Source of the DNA: Roseiarcus sp963820095
GTDB taxonomy: Bacteria > Pseudomonadota > Alphaproteobacteria > Rhizobiales > Beijerinckiaceae
Direction: 5' to 3'
DNA: 64,000 nucleotides
NCBI GenBank assembly: GCA_963820095.1
Contig: CAWFZA010000036.1
Coordinates: forward strand, 1-64,000
Below are positions 18,456-28,064 of the stretch, one piece after another (position 1 is the first letter of the stretch; every line of letters starts with the position of its first letter). A program made the translations under genes and the position numbers. The notes beneath the pieces are model-generated. The model was not told where the DNA came from. It saw only the letters and a list, made by a program, of their open reading frames with translations, and made no database searches.

Positions 18456-19160
18456 TCAGTATCGGCGCAACAGGCTCACCATTCTCCCTTGAACGCGGAC
18501 CCGATCCGGCCCGAAGATCCGGGTCTCGTAAGCCGGATTGGCGGCTTCAAGCGCGATCGAGGCGCCCCGTTTGCGCAGTCGCTTGAGCGTGGCTTCCTCC
18601 TCGTCGACCAGCGCGACGACGATGTCGCCTGTCTCAGCCGTGTCCTGCTTGCGGATGATGACGGTGTCGTTCTCGAAAATGCCTGCGTCGATCATCGAAT
18701 CGCCGCGCACCTCGAGCGCGAAGTGCTCGCCGCTGCCGAGGAATTCCGCCGGCATGGCCAAGGTTTGGAGACGCGTCTGGATGGCCGCGATGGGGGTGCC
18801 CGCGGCGATGCGGCCCATCAGCGGGACCATGACCGCGGCATGGTCGTCGGCGTCACGCGTCGGCGCGAGCGGCCGCACCCGGCCCAGATTGCCGGGGATG
18901 ACGCTCGGCGAGAATTTCTGCAACCTCGGAGCTGCGACCGTCGCCGATTCCGGCAGCCGCAAGACTTCGATGGCCCGGGCGCGATTGGCCAGCCGGCGAA
19001 TGAAGCCGCGCTCCTCGAGCGCCATGATGAGCCGATGAATTCCGGATTTCGAGCGCAGATCCAGCGCTTCCTTCATTTCATCGAACGATGGGGGCACGCC
19101 CGCGTCCTGCAGGCGCTCATGGATGAAACGCAACAATTCGCTCTGCTTTTTTGTCAGCAT
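18456..19160 (-). CDS. lexA: LexA repressor
   Basis: A 234-residue SOS repressor from the ATG at 19160. The N-terminal winged helix (MLTKKQSELLRFIHERL) binds DNA. The self-cleavage site is Ala120-Gly121 in GRIAAGTP, with catalytic Ser155 in RGDSMIDAG and Lys193 in EATLKRL. It is cleaved when RecA filaments form, derepressing repair genes. A GTTC-N7-GTTC operator lies about 95 bases upstream, so the gene is autoregulated. Longer in-frame starts exist but would extend past the conserved MLTKKQ. Confidence 0.95.
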   Translation of the reverse strand: MLTKKQSELLRFIHERLQDAGVPPSFDEMKEALDLRSKSGIHRLIMALEERGFIRRLANRARAIEVLRLPESATVAAPRLQKFSPSVIPGNLGRVRPLAPTRDADDHAAVMVPLMGRIAAGTPIAAIQTRLQTLAMPAEFLGSGEHFALEVRGDSMIDAGIFENDTVIIRKQDTAETGDIVVALVDEEEATLKRLRKRGASIALEAANPAYETRIFGPDRVRVQGRMVSLLRRY

Positions 19161-19254
19161 ATCAGTCTCCAAACACCCGGCCCCCATTCGCCAGCGAAGT
19201 ACAGTCGGGGCGAATCACGATTTGGCTAAAACAAATCGCGAACAAAGCCTAATC

Positions 19255-19269
19255 GTTCACGCCTTGTTC
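19255..19269 (-). promoter_or_regulatory. LexA operator (alphaproteobacterial SOS box)
   Basis: The plus strand reads GTTC, seven bases (acgcctt), GTTC, i.e. GAAC-N7-GAAC towards lexA. This exactly matches the GTTC-N7-GTTC box known from alphaproteobacteria. Its position upstream of lexA supports negative autoregulation. The rest of the gap up to the PQQ dehydrogenase gene (19270-19481) shows nothing recognisable. Confidence 0.85.
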
Positions 19270-19481
19270 GGCAAGCGCAAAGTGTGTGAGCCGGCGAAAA
19301 ATAACTGAGGCGGAGCAGGCGGCGGACTGGATTGGCCGCGGCCTTGGTCAATTTGGTTTCCCAGACGGAAGAGCCTGTCGGGCGCGCAATCCTTCTCTAG
19401 TCTGAAGCCGTCGAAACGGCCGCTCGTCTTTCGCCGTGGGAGTATCGCGGCGGCTTTCCCGTGTAGAGTTTTCGTCGATCC

Positions 19482-21156
19482 CTAGGGGAGGCCCAGCACG
19501 ACGATCGTATTCTCGCCCTTCGTCTGGTAGGTGCGACTATTGTCGCCGGCCGCGACAGCGATGAGCTGCTTGCCGCCGGCTTGGTAAGTGATGATTCCGC
19601 CGCCGATCGCGCCGCCGACATTCGTTTTGAAAAGCTCGGCGCCGTTCTTGGCGTCGAGCGCCAGAAGAGTGCCGTCGGTCTCGCCGGTGATGACAAGGCC
19701 GCCCGCCGTCGCCGTCACCGGGCCAAGCGGGATGGACGAGACCCTCCGCCGCCAGGCGAGTCTCCCATTCGTTGGATCGATGGCGTTGATCCAGCCGAAC
19801 GCCTCGCCCACTTCATCGCGCGCGCCGAAGAAATTGGCCCAGCCGAGATAGGGCTGGGCGGGCCGATAAACCGGCGTTGGGCCCTTGATCGCCTGGGCGC
19901 ACCAATCGATCCCGTTCATGTAGAGCAAATGGGTTTCAGGGCTGTAGGCCGGGCCGTTCCACTGCACCGCCGCAATCGGGCACAAGCGAATCCCGGCGCC
20001 GCCCGCTACCGGTCCCGCCGTGTTCATGTATCGGCTGACGAGGGGAACCTGGGAGATCTGCTTGCCCGTGAGCCTGTCCAACACGTGCACAATGCCGTCC
20101 TTGCCCGCGACCGCGACAAGCTTGCTTCCGTCAGCGGCGTCGAAAGCCGAGACGACAGCGGTGTCCCAGTCGCGATCGTCGGGACCGACGAGCTGGCGCC
20201 ACCATCTGAGCGCTCCCGTTCTCGCGTCGAGAGCGACCACCGAGTTGGTGAACAGGTTCGCGCCCGGCCGGCTGTCGTTGTCGAAGTCAGGTCCTGGATT
20301 GCCGACCGGCAACATGAGCAGACCCGCCGCAGGATCGAGACTGAAGGCGGTCCACAGGGAACCTCCGCCGTGCTCGATGCTGGCCGGGCGCTTCCATGTG
20401 TCGCCTCCCGTCTGATCGGGAGACGGAAATCGTGTAGAAGCCCCAGATCTTTCGTCCGTCCACGGCCTTGAAGGCCATCATCTCGCCCCGGATGCCGAGA
20501 TCCCCGCCGGCCTTGCCGATGAAGACCATGTCCTCCCAGATGAGCGGCGCCGCGGTCGCATATTCCCCCTTGGCCGGCTCCATGATCCGCCTGTCCCAGA
20601 GCAAGGCGCCCGTCTTCGCGTCGAGGGCGATCAGATGACCGTCCGGCGTGCCGCGGATGACGCGGCCCGCGGCGATCGCCGCGCCCTTGTTGTTCGGCGC
20701 GAGCGGATGGTCCGGCCTGTAGTCATGGCGCCATCGCTTCTCGCAGGTGGCGGCGTCGATTGCGGTCGTCGTGAACGCGGTCGTCGTATACAAGATCCCC
20801 GCGTAGACGATCGGGCCGTTCTGGAACGATCCTTGGAGACCGAGGGGGAAGGAACAGATCTGCTTGAGATCGTGGACGTTGTTCGCGTTGATGCTCGACA
20901 GCGCAGAGAAGCGGTATCCTAGATAGCCCTTGTTGTCCGTGAGCCAGTTTGCCGGATCGGTATCGGCGTCGTTCAACTCGGCCTGCGTCGGACCCTGAGC
21001 GCTCGCCGGCCGCTCGGCGTCGGCAGGCGCCGCGCATGCTGCACCCGTGAATCCTGCCGCGCTCGCCATCGCTATGAACGTGGCCATCGCGCAGCCGCGG
21101 CGAAGCGCGAAACTTGTCGCTCGCAGCGACAGGTGGATTTGGTCGCGAAGCTGCAT
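19482..21156 (-). pseudogene. PQQ-dependent dehydrogenase (quinoprotein), frameshifted
   Basis: An exported eight-bladed propeller quinoprotein of about 557 residues after repair. From the ATG at 21156 it begins with a basic stretch and a signal peptide (MATFIAMASAAGFTGAACAA). Repeated blade motifs follow, such as GHLIALDAKTGALLWD, VVALDARTGALRWW and GTLLALDAKNGAEL. The frame breaks at about 20428: the second half (starting LLMLPVGNPGPDF) is in another frame, and removing one base from the aaa run at 20427-20429 joins them. It would oxidise an alcohol or sugar in the periplasm. No C-terminal cytochrome c domain is present and the vicinal Cys-Cys of methanol dehydrogenases is not seen, so the substrate is unclear. 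Confidence 0.82.
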
Positions 21157-21257
21157 CTTCCGGGTGCGCGGTGGACGTGGACGGACGGCAGCAATACTCC
21201 GTTCCGGCGCAAAATGTTTGGACATAGAGGTCCGAGCGGCTTTTGGGTCGGGGCGCT

Positions 21258-22314
21258 GTGATCGGGATCACAGCCGGATTGAAGACCGGAGGCTATTCGT
21301 GTTTAGTTGGGGGATTGCTGGAAAACGGGGGCCCCGTCCTGTTCGCCGGGCAAAAGCCATACCCGACTTGGCCGCAGGCCGCGCCGCCGCCGGAGGAGCC
21401 CGGTCGCGATCCGCCTGCGAAGGAAAAGGCCGCGGCGCCTTCGAGCATCGCTGTGGCCGTGCGGCCCCGAGCTCCCGTCCTTCCGATCGTTCTCGGGCTG
21501 ATCGGTCTTGGCGTGGTCGCCGCGGGCCTCGTCGGATTTCTTGTCTCGCTCACCTTGGCCCCGGCCCCGCCGCTCCCGAAAACGGCAGCCGCCGCGTTGC
21601 CGGCGCTCGAAGCTGCGCCTCCTCCTTTGGCGGCCGCGACTGCGAATTCCCGCGAAAAGACGGTCGATGCCGAGGAGAGCCTCGCAAGGCTTGAGCCCCC
21701 GCCGCCGATCCAGATCGGCGTTCCTCAGGAGGACCGTATCGAGCTCGCGCCGCCGCCCAATTCAAACCCGCTCGTCGAGGCGCCGCCATCGTCCCTGGCA
21801 ACCCCTCCGCCGATCGTTTTCGCGCCGGTCCCGCCGCCTCGGCCGATCGAACTGGCCCCGCCAGCTAACGCCCCGACGAGCTACGACCAATTGACGGCGG
21901 TCTACGATATCTCGGCGCACACCGTGTATCTGCCGGACGGCATGCGTCTCGAAGCCCATTCGGGTCTCGGCGACAGGATCGACGACCCCCGTTTCGTCGA
22001 TGAGCGCGACCACGGCGCGACGCCGCCCGGGCGTCTATCAACTCACCTTACGCGAATCGCTGTTTCACGGGGTGCAGGCCCTGCGCCTGAACCCGGTCGG
22101 CGGAGGGTTCACCTTCAATCGCGTTGGGCTGCTCGCGCACCCTTACATGCTGGGCCCGAACGGCGATTCCAACGGCTGCGTGTCCTTCAAGACCTACGAC
22201 GTCTTCCTGCGGGCCTTTCAGAGCGGAGAGGTCAAACGCCTCGCGGTCGTGGCGCGCTGGACCGGCGGTCCTCGCCAGTCCGGGGTGTTTGCAAGCCTGG
22301 GCCAGGCTCGCTGA
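21258..22314 (+). pseudogene. Tlde1/DUF2778 L,D-transpeptidase-like membrane protein, frameshifted
   Basis: The protein has a cytoplasmic N-terminus, one transmembrane helix (PIVLGLIGLGVVAAGLVGFL, about residues 75-95), a long Pro-rich linker, and a C-terminal DUF2778 domain. The frame breaks at about 22030. The first frame reaches RDHGATPPG, and after deleting one g of ggg (22029-22031) it continues VYQLTLRESLFHGVQALRL to the catalytic-type motif HPYMLGPNGDSNGCVSF, with the nucleophile Cys and His. Corrected length is about 351 residues. The same domain occurs in the Tlde1 toxin, which cuts or modifies peptidoglycan stem peptides; in rhizobia it is common as an inner-membrane-anchored protein. 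The start is uncertain: GTG at 21258 or TTG at 21243. Confidence 0.75.
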
Positions 22315-22344
22315 TCGGGTTCGAGACCTGGCGGGACGCTGAAA

Positions 22345-23524
22345 CTAAGATTCCGGGCTACGGTGCGTAACTGTCAAGACGGCGATCCCTATCGCAGCGA
22401 GGAGCAGGATCGCGAACGCGACACGCAGGCTCGAAATTGTCGCGATCGCGCCGATGAGCGGCGGCCCGACAAGGAGCGAGGTGTAGGCCATCGTCGCCGA
22501 TGTCGCGATGCCGAGCGAGGGCGAGCTCGCCGCGGCTGCGCTCGCGCTGAAGGCGGCCGGCACCATGTTGGCGACGCCAAGGCCGACGAGCGCGAAGCCT
22601 ACAACGGCGGTCGAGTACGGAGACCGGTCCGGTCGCCAGCGCGACGCCGGCAAACATCAGGGCCGCGCCGAAGAGAATGGTGCGGGTCCGGCCGATGGCG
22701 CGCACGACGCTGTCGCCGAGGAGGCGCGCAGTCACCATCATCAAGGCGTAGGCGGAGAACCCGATCGCGGCGGCGCCGCCGGTCGCCCCGACCTCCGACT
22801 TCAGGTAGAGCGCGCTCCAGTCGGTGATCGCTCCCTCCACCAGGACCGCCAGGAAGGCGATGAGGGCGAGCGCCAGCAGCTTGCGTTCCGGCAGCGCAAA
22901 GATGCGGCTCGGCGCCTGCGTGTCGCCGACGCCGATCGTCACGCTCGCCGCGACCACGATGACCAAGGCGATCCCCGCCTCGATCCCGAGTTGAAGCGAA
23001 GGGCCGGCGCCGCGGGCGATGAGGAAGCCGCCGAAGGCCGAGCCGATCAGTCCGCCCGCGCTCCAGGCGGCGTGGAAGGAGGACATGATGGCCCTTCCCC
23101 AGCGCGTCTCAATGACGCTCGCGTGCGCGTTCATCGGTACGTCCATGAGGACGTTGGCGAAGCCGAACAGGAAGGCGCAAATTGCAAGAAGACCGATGCC
23201 CGGCGCCAGAAGATGAGTCTGGGGGAGGGCGGCGAGCAGGAGCGCGGTCAGCGGCCCGGAGATTTGCAGCGCGCGCCCGGTGCCTCCGATCTTTGACGGC
23301 GCCACGCCCGCGACCGGCATGGCGGCCAAGCCGCCCATTCCAGCGGCCAGCAGGACCATTGAGAGGCGCGCGTCGGAGAGACCGAAGAGCGCCTTGATCT
23401 CAGGGATCGCGACCGCCCACGCGCCAATGACGAGGCCGTTGGCGAAGAAGATCGCAGTGACCCCGGCGCGGGCGAGCACAAGACCGTTCGCTCGAGCGCG
23501 GCCCATCGTGGAGGAAAGACTCAT
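22345..23524 (-). pseudogene. MFS transporter, frameshifted
   Basis: A 12-helix major facilitator of about 392 residues after repair, of the fucose-permease/YbjJ-like type. The N-terminal half has FANGLVIGAWAVAIPEIKA and FGFANVLMDVPMNAHASVIE. The frame changes at about 22620: ATGPVSVL runs into an Arg-rich shadow, while the frame one base further gives STAVVGFALVGLGVANMVP and the last four helices to VTHRSPES. One extra base explains it. It is the last gene of the SDR / FUSC / DUF1656 / HlyD / MFS operon and starts 9 bases after the HlyD gene, so it probably exports a related compound. Confidence 0.8.
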
Positions 23525-23533
23525 TCGGCGGGG

Positions 23534-25015
23534 CTACGGCGATCTCGGCGGCAAATGGCGCCACCTCGAGCGAGCGCGCCTGCGGATCGTATCAGGAGAC
23601 CGCGGTCTTGGCGTCACGTTCGGACCGCCGAAAAGATCGTAGGTCTGCCCTAGAAATTCGCTTGACGGCATTCCGCCATCGCTTTTCGCCGAGCCCGCTC
23701 CGGCGGGCGGGTTGGCGGCGATCTGCTGTTGGAGCGCCTTGAGATCGGCGGACGCCGCATCCGCGGCGGCGGTGGCCTGCGCCGAGGGCGGGATGGACAC
23801 CGACAATTGGTCCACAGCGGAAGCTGGCGCCGGTCCTGGCGAGGCGACCATTTGCTGTATCGGTGACGAAACCGCCTGTGGCGCGGCCGGCCCCTGAGCC
23901 GCTTGGGTCGCCGAACGGCTAGCCGGTTGCGCGGGCGGCGCCGTCATTGCCGTCGCGGGTTTGGCGGCTTGCGGGGCGGCGGTCGGCGGCAGCGGCGCGT
24001 CGGTCAGCGTCTGGAACGAGGCCGGCCGGGTGTCTGCCCCACTCACTTTCCCGGACGCGGGTTTCGAATTGGGGAGCGGCTGCGCCTTATAGGGTTCGAT
24101 CTGCACCGTCGCCGTCATACCGGCGACAAGCTTGATGTCGTCGGGAACCTCGTCGATGTGAATGCGGACCGGCACACGCTGGGCGAGGCGCACGAAGGTG
24201 AAGATCGGATTGACCGAGGCAAGCCCCGAAGCGTCCGGCGCCGAATTGGGGACGTCAATTCCGCGTGCGAGCCCCTGAACTCTGCCGTGCAGCAAGGGGG
24301 TGTAGCCCATCAGCTTGACCGTCGCCGCATCGCCTTCCTGGATGCGGCTCAGCGCCGTCTCCTCGAAATAGGCGTCGACCCAGTACGAATTGGAGTTGAC
24401 GACCGAAAGCTGTAGGGCCCCGACATCCGCATAATTGCCGAGTTGAGCGGTAAGATTGGTGACGTAGCCGTTGACCGGCGAGCGCACCCGCGTGCGCTCG
24501 TAGTTCACGCGCGCCTGTTGGAGATTTGCGAGCGCGGTCTGATAGGCGGCCTCGGCGCTGGCCGCCTGGCTGATGTAGGTCTGTCGCTCCTCCATGGTGA
24601 CCGCAATGTCATTGAGTTTCTCGCGTCTGACCATCTCGGCTCGTGCATTGTCCGCAACCGCCTGAGCTTGCTCCACGGCAGCGTCGGCTTGACGCACAGC
24701 GATCGCGTAATTTCTCGGGTCGATCAGCATCAAAAGGTCGCCCTTGTGGACGAACTGGTTGTCAACGACCGGCAGACTGACAATTTCGCCCGCCACCTGC
24801 GGGGCGACCTTCACGACATACGCCCGCACTGTTCCGTCGCGTGTCCACGGAGCTCCCATATAATATTGCCAGGCGCCCCAGCCGAGCAGCGCCGCAAACG
24901 CAACCGCGGCCAGCGTCGCCAGGACAGGCGCCACGTGCACCGACGACAGGACCGACCGGCGCTTGATCGCGGGCGCGGTCCCGATGACGTTGGCTTTCAA
25001 CTCAACGCGGGACAT
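23534..25015 (-). CDS. HlyD/EmrA-family periplasmic adaptor subunit
   Basis: A membrane-fusion protein of 493 residues. A short cytoplasmic N-terminus and one membrane anchor (VLATLAAVAFAALLGWGAW) are followed by the biotinyl-lipoyl-like half-motifs (RAYVVKVAPQVAGEI and RTRVRSPVNGYVTNL), a coiled-coil hairpin between them, and the beta-barrel domain (YWVDAYFEE). The last 150 residues are an Ala/Pro/Gln-rich extension that ordinary AaeA-type adaptors lack; the final 30 are Arg-rich and may be out of frame. The start at 25015 overlaps the DUF1656 stop (ATGA), so the two are translationally coupled. It connects the FUSC pump to an outer-membrane channel. Confidence 0.88.
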   Translation of the reverse strand: MSRVELKANVIGTAPAIKRRSVLSSVHVAPVLATLAAVAFAALLGWGAWQYYMGAPWTRDGTVRAYVVKVAPQVAGEIVSLPVVDNQFVHKGDLLMLIDPRNYAIAVRQADAAVEQAQAVADNARAEMVRREKLNDIAVTMEERQTYISQAASAEAAYQTALANLQQARVNYERTRVRSPVNGYVTNLTAQLGNYADVGALQLSVVNSNSYWVDAYFEETALSRIQEGDAATVKLMGYTPLLHGRVQGLARGIDVPNSAPDASGLASVNPIFTFVRLAQRVPVRIHIDEVPDDIKLVAGMTATVQIEPYKAQPLPNSKPASGKVSGADTRPASFQTLTDAPLPPTAAPQAAKPATAMTAPPAQPASRSATQAAQGPAAPQAVSSPIQQMVASPGPAPASAVDQLSVSIPPSAQATAAADAASADLKALQQQIAANPPAGAGSAKSDGGMPSSEFLGQTYDLFGGPNVTPRPRSPDTIRRRARSRWRHLPPRSP

Positions 25016-25227
25016 CAGCCACCCCACCGCGCCATGACAAGAACGATCGACGAGACGATCATAACATAGAGCGCCAGTTCAAACAGCGCCGGATGCCAGA
25101 CCCGTCCGGTCAGCCCGATGCGGTCGCCCGCTCGCCTCAGCAGAAGATAGATGACCCAAGCGACGCCGAGGATCACCGCGATTGGCGCAACGTAAAGCCC
25201 GAACAGGTTGATTTCGTTAAATCTCAT
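25015..25227 (-). CDS. DUF1656 small membrane protein (AaeX-like)
   Basis: A 70-residue protein with two hydrophobic segments (LYVAPIAVILGVAWVIYLLL and LFELALYVMIVSSIVLVMA). It begins MRFNEINLFG, the usual start of DUF1656 proteins, at the ATG at 25227, which overlaps the FUSC stop by four bases (ATGA). This family always sits between an AaeB/FUSC pump gene and an AaeA/HlyD adaptor gene. Its exact task is unknown; it is thought to belong to the pump complex. Confidence 0.88.
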   Translation of the reverse strand: MRFNEINLFGLYVAPIAVILGVAWVIYLLLRRAGDRIGLTGRVWHPALFELALYVMIVSSIVLVMARWGG

Positions 25228-27257
25228 CGGAGCGGCCGGTCGAAACAAGATGCGAATTCGGAGAGCTGACCGGAAATCGCCAGGATGCCGGCCCTAAGGC
25301 TCAACAAGACCCGCGTTCTCGCACGAGGGAGCGCGGCGACCTGGCGGTCGATGTCGCCAAGGCGGGCGATCGCGTCGCTGCTTCTTCCCTCGGCGAGCGC
25401 CACGAGCGCGGCGTCGACCATCTCGGTCGAGACAAAGCGCGGCGCGATGTGACGGAGGCGCACGATTTCCTTGCCGACCGCGACCATCCCGGCCAATTCC
25501 GCGCGTTCCTGCGCCCCCGCCTTGTCGGGCATCGCCAGCAAGCGAGCGAAACCCTTACGTTCCCAGTCCTCCGCTCTTCCAGGCGAGGCCCGTCTGACGA
25601 GCCGCCGGAAATCCATCAGCGTCAACGAGAGAAGCCGTTGGGTGCGGATTTCCGGCGAGACTGGAGGAATGATGCGCATGGCGACCGCGCCCGCCGCGAT
25701 GCCGCCGAGGATCGCGATCGCGCCATTCCAGAACTGCGACCCGTCAAAGGTCATGCCGTTTGTGACATTGAGCAACGGCACAAAATTAAACGTGGCCGCC
25801 GTGAACAGAAACGAATGGCGCCAGGGCAGGGCAATCAGAAACCCGAATGGCACAAGCGCGAGCCCAAGTGCGAGACACAGACTCGGGAAAGTCGTCGCCT
25901 GCGGAAGGACCCCGAAGGTAACCGCCGCCGCAGCCGCAGCGCTGATCGTGGTCCCCCGGAGAAACGTCATCGATGCGGAATAGGCGAGGTCTCCCTGGAG
26001 TGGCAAGAGAATGACAATGACGGCGCAGAAGGTGATCGCCGCCACGCCGTTCGGCCAGGCGCTCACGATCCAAAACAGGGAGACCGCCCCGACCGCGAAC
26101 AGGACGCGCACCGCATTGACGAACGCCGGCAGCCAGTCTGCGACGTGCAAGGTCGCCCGCCCGGTCACGCGAACAACGGCGCGTGGGTCGATGACGCCCG
26201 TCAGGCCGTTAAGAGCGCGCGCCATGCCAAGCATTCCAACGGCGGCATTGTCTGCGAGCAGACGCTGCATGGGCGTCTTAGCGTCAAGGCGCGTCAAAGG
26301 CCGCACCGCCGAGCAGCAGGCGTCGCGCAAGGCCGCTGGCTCATCGGTCGAACCCGTTGCGTCCAAAGAAAGCCGTTGCCTCGGAAGGAGGCCATGGACG
26401 GCTTGAGCCTCACCAGGGGTCGTCGCGTCGCCCTTTAGCGCGATCGCAAAGGCGACCTTCCGCCAAGCGGACAGCGTCTCCATGAGGCCCGAGACCGCCC
26501 GCTGCAGCACCGCCGAACGATAGCGCAAGTCAGACGCCTCGCCGATCGCGGCGTCGATCATCGGATCGAGCGCGATGACACGCCGCAAGAGTTCGCGTCG
26601 TAGATCGCGGAACTGGTCGAGGTTCACGCTCGGGGCGGCAAAGGCCTCGGCAAACCCATCCATGATCGCGCTCGACAAGGCCGCGCATTCCGTCGCAAGC
26701 TTTCGTCGTGAATGCCCGAGATCGGTCAAGGCGAGCACGATTCCCGCGGAGACGATGCCGATGCAAATCTCGAGCGCTCGGTCGATGGCGAAGATGAAGA
26801 CGATGCCATTCGTGCTTCCGACCGGCCCGAGAGCGTCGATTGCAATGATTGCCGCTGTGTAGCCGGCGAGCGCCGCGGCATAGGCGGCGAAATTGCGCAA
26901 GAGCGTGGCGACAAAGGCGGAGGCCGCGCACCAGAGGGTAAGTCCGACGAGAAAGCCCACCCGGTCCTGGCGAACGAAGGCGGCAAGGACCACGATGGCG
27001 ACGGCGCCGACCACGGTCCCGACCATCCGGAACATCGATTTGCGCAGCGACGCCCCAAGCACCGGCTGACAGACCAGCGCCGCCGTCGTCGCGGCCCAGG
27101 AGGGCTCGCTCAGCTCAAGGGCGAAGGCGACATAGAAGGAAAGACAGACGGAGCCCCACAGCCTCAAGCCGAACAGGAGCGCGGGCGTCGCGGCGCGCAA
27201 CCCTTCCGCCAGCGAAGCGCCGCTCGACTTGCCGATCGTGGGACTGGCGGCGGTCAT
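25224..27257 (-). CDS. FUSC/AaeB-family efflux transporter
   Basis: A 677-residue inner-membrane protein with two hydrophobic blocks of about six helices (roughly residues 30-170 and 370-530). LELSEPSWAATTAALVCQP is the conserved N-terminal FUSC signature, repeated in degenerate form in the second block. Large cytoplasmic loops follow each block. Relatives such as AaeB export aromatic carboxylic acids with an HlyD-type partner. It starts at 27257, 11 bases after the SDR gene, and is overlapped by DUF1656. Confidence 0.88.
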   Translation of the reverse strand: MTAASPTIGKSSGASLAEGLRAATPALLFGLRLWGSVCLSFYVAFALELSEPSWAATTAALVCQPVLGASLRKSMFRMVGTVVGAVAIVVLAAFVRQDRVGFLVGLTLWCAASAFVATLLRNFAAYAAALAGYTAAIIAIDALGPVGSTNGIVFIFAIDRALEICIGIVSAGIVLALTDLGHSRRKLATECAALSSAIMDGFAEAFAAPSVNLDQFRDLRRELLRRVIALDPMIDAAIGEASDLRYRSAVLQRAVSGLMETLSAWRKVAFAIALKGDATTPGEAQAVHGLLPRQRLSLDATGSTDEPAALRDACCSAVRPLTRLDAKTPMQRLLADNAAVGMLGMARALNGLTGVIDPRAVVRVTGRATLHVADWLPAFVNAVRVLFAVGAVSLFWIVSAWPNGVAAITFCAVIVILLPLQGDLAYSASMTFLRGTTISAAAAAAVTFGVLPQATTFPSLCLALGLALVPFGFLIALPWRHSFLFTAATFNFVPLLNVTNGMTFDGSQFWNGAIAILGGIAAGAVAMRIIPPVSPEIRTQRLLSLTLMDFRRLVRRASPGRAEDWERKGFARLLAMPDKAGAQERAELAGMVAVGKEIVRLRHIAPRFVSTEMVDAALVALAEGRSSDAIARLGDIDRQVAALPRARTRVLLSLRAGILAISGQLSEFASCFDRPLR

Positions 27258-27268
27258 GATTCACGAAT

Positions 27269-28042
27269 TCATATCACGGCAAGCAGCCCGCCATCGACAT
27301 AGATGATCTGCCCGTTAACGTAATCCGAAGCGGGCGAAGCAAGGAACACCGCAACGCCGATGAGATCGTCCGGCTGTCCCCAACGTCCCGATGGCGTGCG
27401 GCCTTTCACCCAGGCGTCGAACTTGGGGTCGTCGAGCAGCGCCCGGTTCATTTCGGTCGCAATGTAGCCGGGCCCGATCGCATTGGCCTGGATGTCATGC
27501 TTCGCCCATTCGGCGGCCATGGAGCGGGTCAGCATCCTGATGCCGCCCTTCGCTGCAACGTAGGGTGAGATCGTCGCGCGAGCGACCTCGCTCGCCAGCG
27601 AAGCGATGTTGATGATCTTGCCGCCGCGCCCGCGCGCGATCATGCGCTTCGCCGCTTCGCGGCCGACCTGGAACGCGCCCGTGAGATGGATGTCGACGAC
27701 GCGGCGCCATTCGTCGGTTTTGAGATCCACCATCGGCTTGCGGAGCTGGATGCCGGCGTTGTTGACCAGGATGTCGATCTCGACCCCCTCGGCGTCGAAA
27801 TGCTCGAAGGCCGCAAGGACCGCCGCTTCATCCGCGACGTCGAAGGGACGTGTCGTGACCTCATGCCCGGCTTCGGCAAAAGAGTCTGCGGCCTTCGCCA
27901 GCTTCCTCTCGTCTCGGCCGTTGAGAAGGATTGCCGCGCCGGCATCCGCGAGGCCGCGCGCCATCGCAAGTCCGAGCCCCTCCGAGGAGCCGGTGACAAG
28001 CGCGGTCTTGCCGCTGAGGTCGAATAAGCTGGACAGGTTCAT
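27269..28042 (-). CDS. SDR oxidoreductase, gluconate 5-dehydrogenase-like
   Basis: A classical short-chain dehydrogenase of 257 residues. It begins LFDLSGKTALVTGSSEGLG, with the NAD(P)-binding TGxxxGxG. NNAG is at about residue 93, and the Ser-Tyr-Lys triad lies in NIASLASEVARATISPYVAAKGG. The C-terminal VNGQIIYVDGGLLAVI is typical of gluconate 5-dehydrogenase (IdnO/Gno). It is the first gene of the efflux operon and 22 bases after xthA. Its link to the pump is unexplained: it may make or remove the exported compound. Confidence 0.82.
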   Translation of the reverse strand: MNLSSLFDLSGKTALVTGSSEGLGLAMARGLADAGAAILLNGRDERKLAKAADSFAEAGHEVTTRPFDVADEAAVLAAFEHFDAEGVEIDILVNNAGIQLRKPMVDLKTDEWRRVVDIHLTGAFQVGREAAKRMIARGRGGKIINIASLASEVARATISPYVAAKGGIRMLTRSMAAEWAKHDIQANAIGPGYIATEMNRALLDDPKFDAWVKGRTPSGRWGQPDDLIGVAVFLASPASDYVNGQIIYVDGGLLAVI

Positions 28043-28064
28043 AGAACGCTCTCTCGACGTCGCC

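Noticed and set aside
18210..19229. A 339-residue plus-strand frame over the lexA region
   Set aside because: It is antisense to lexA for most of its length; high GC keeps many such frames open.
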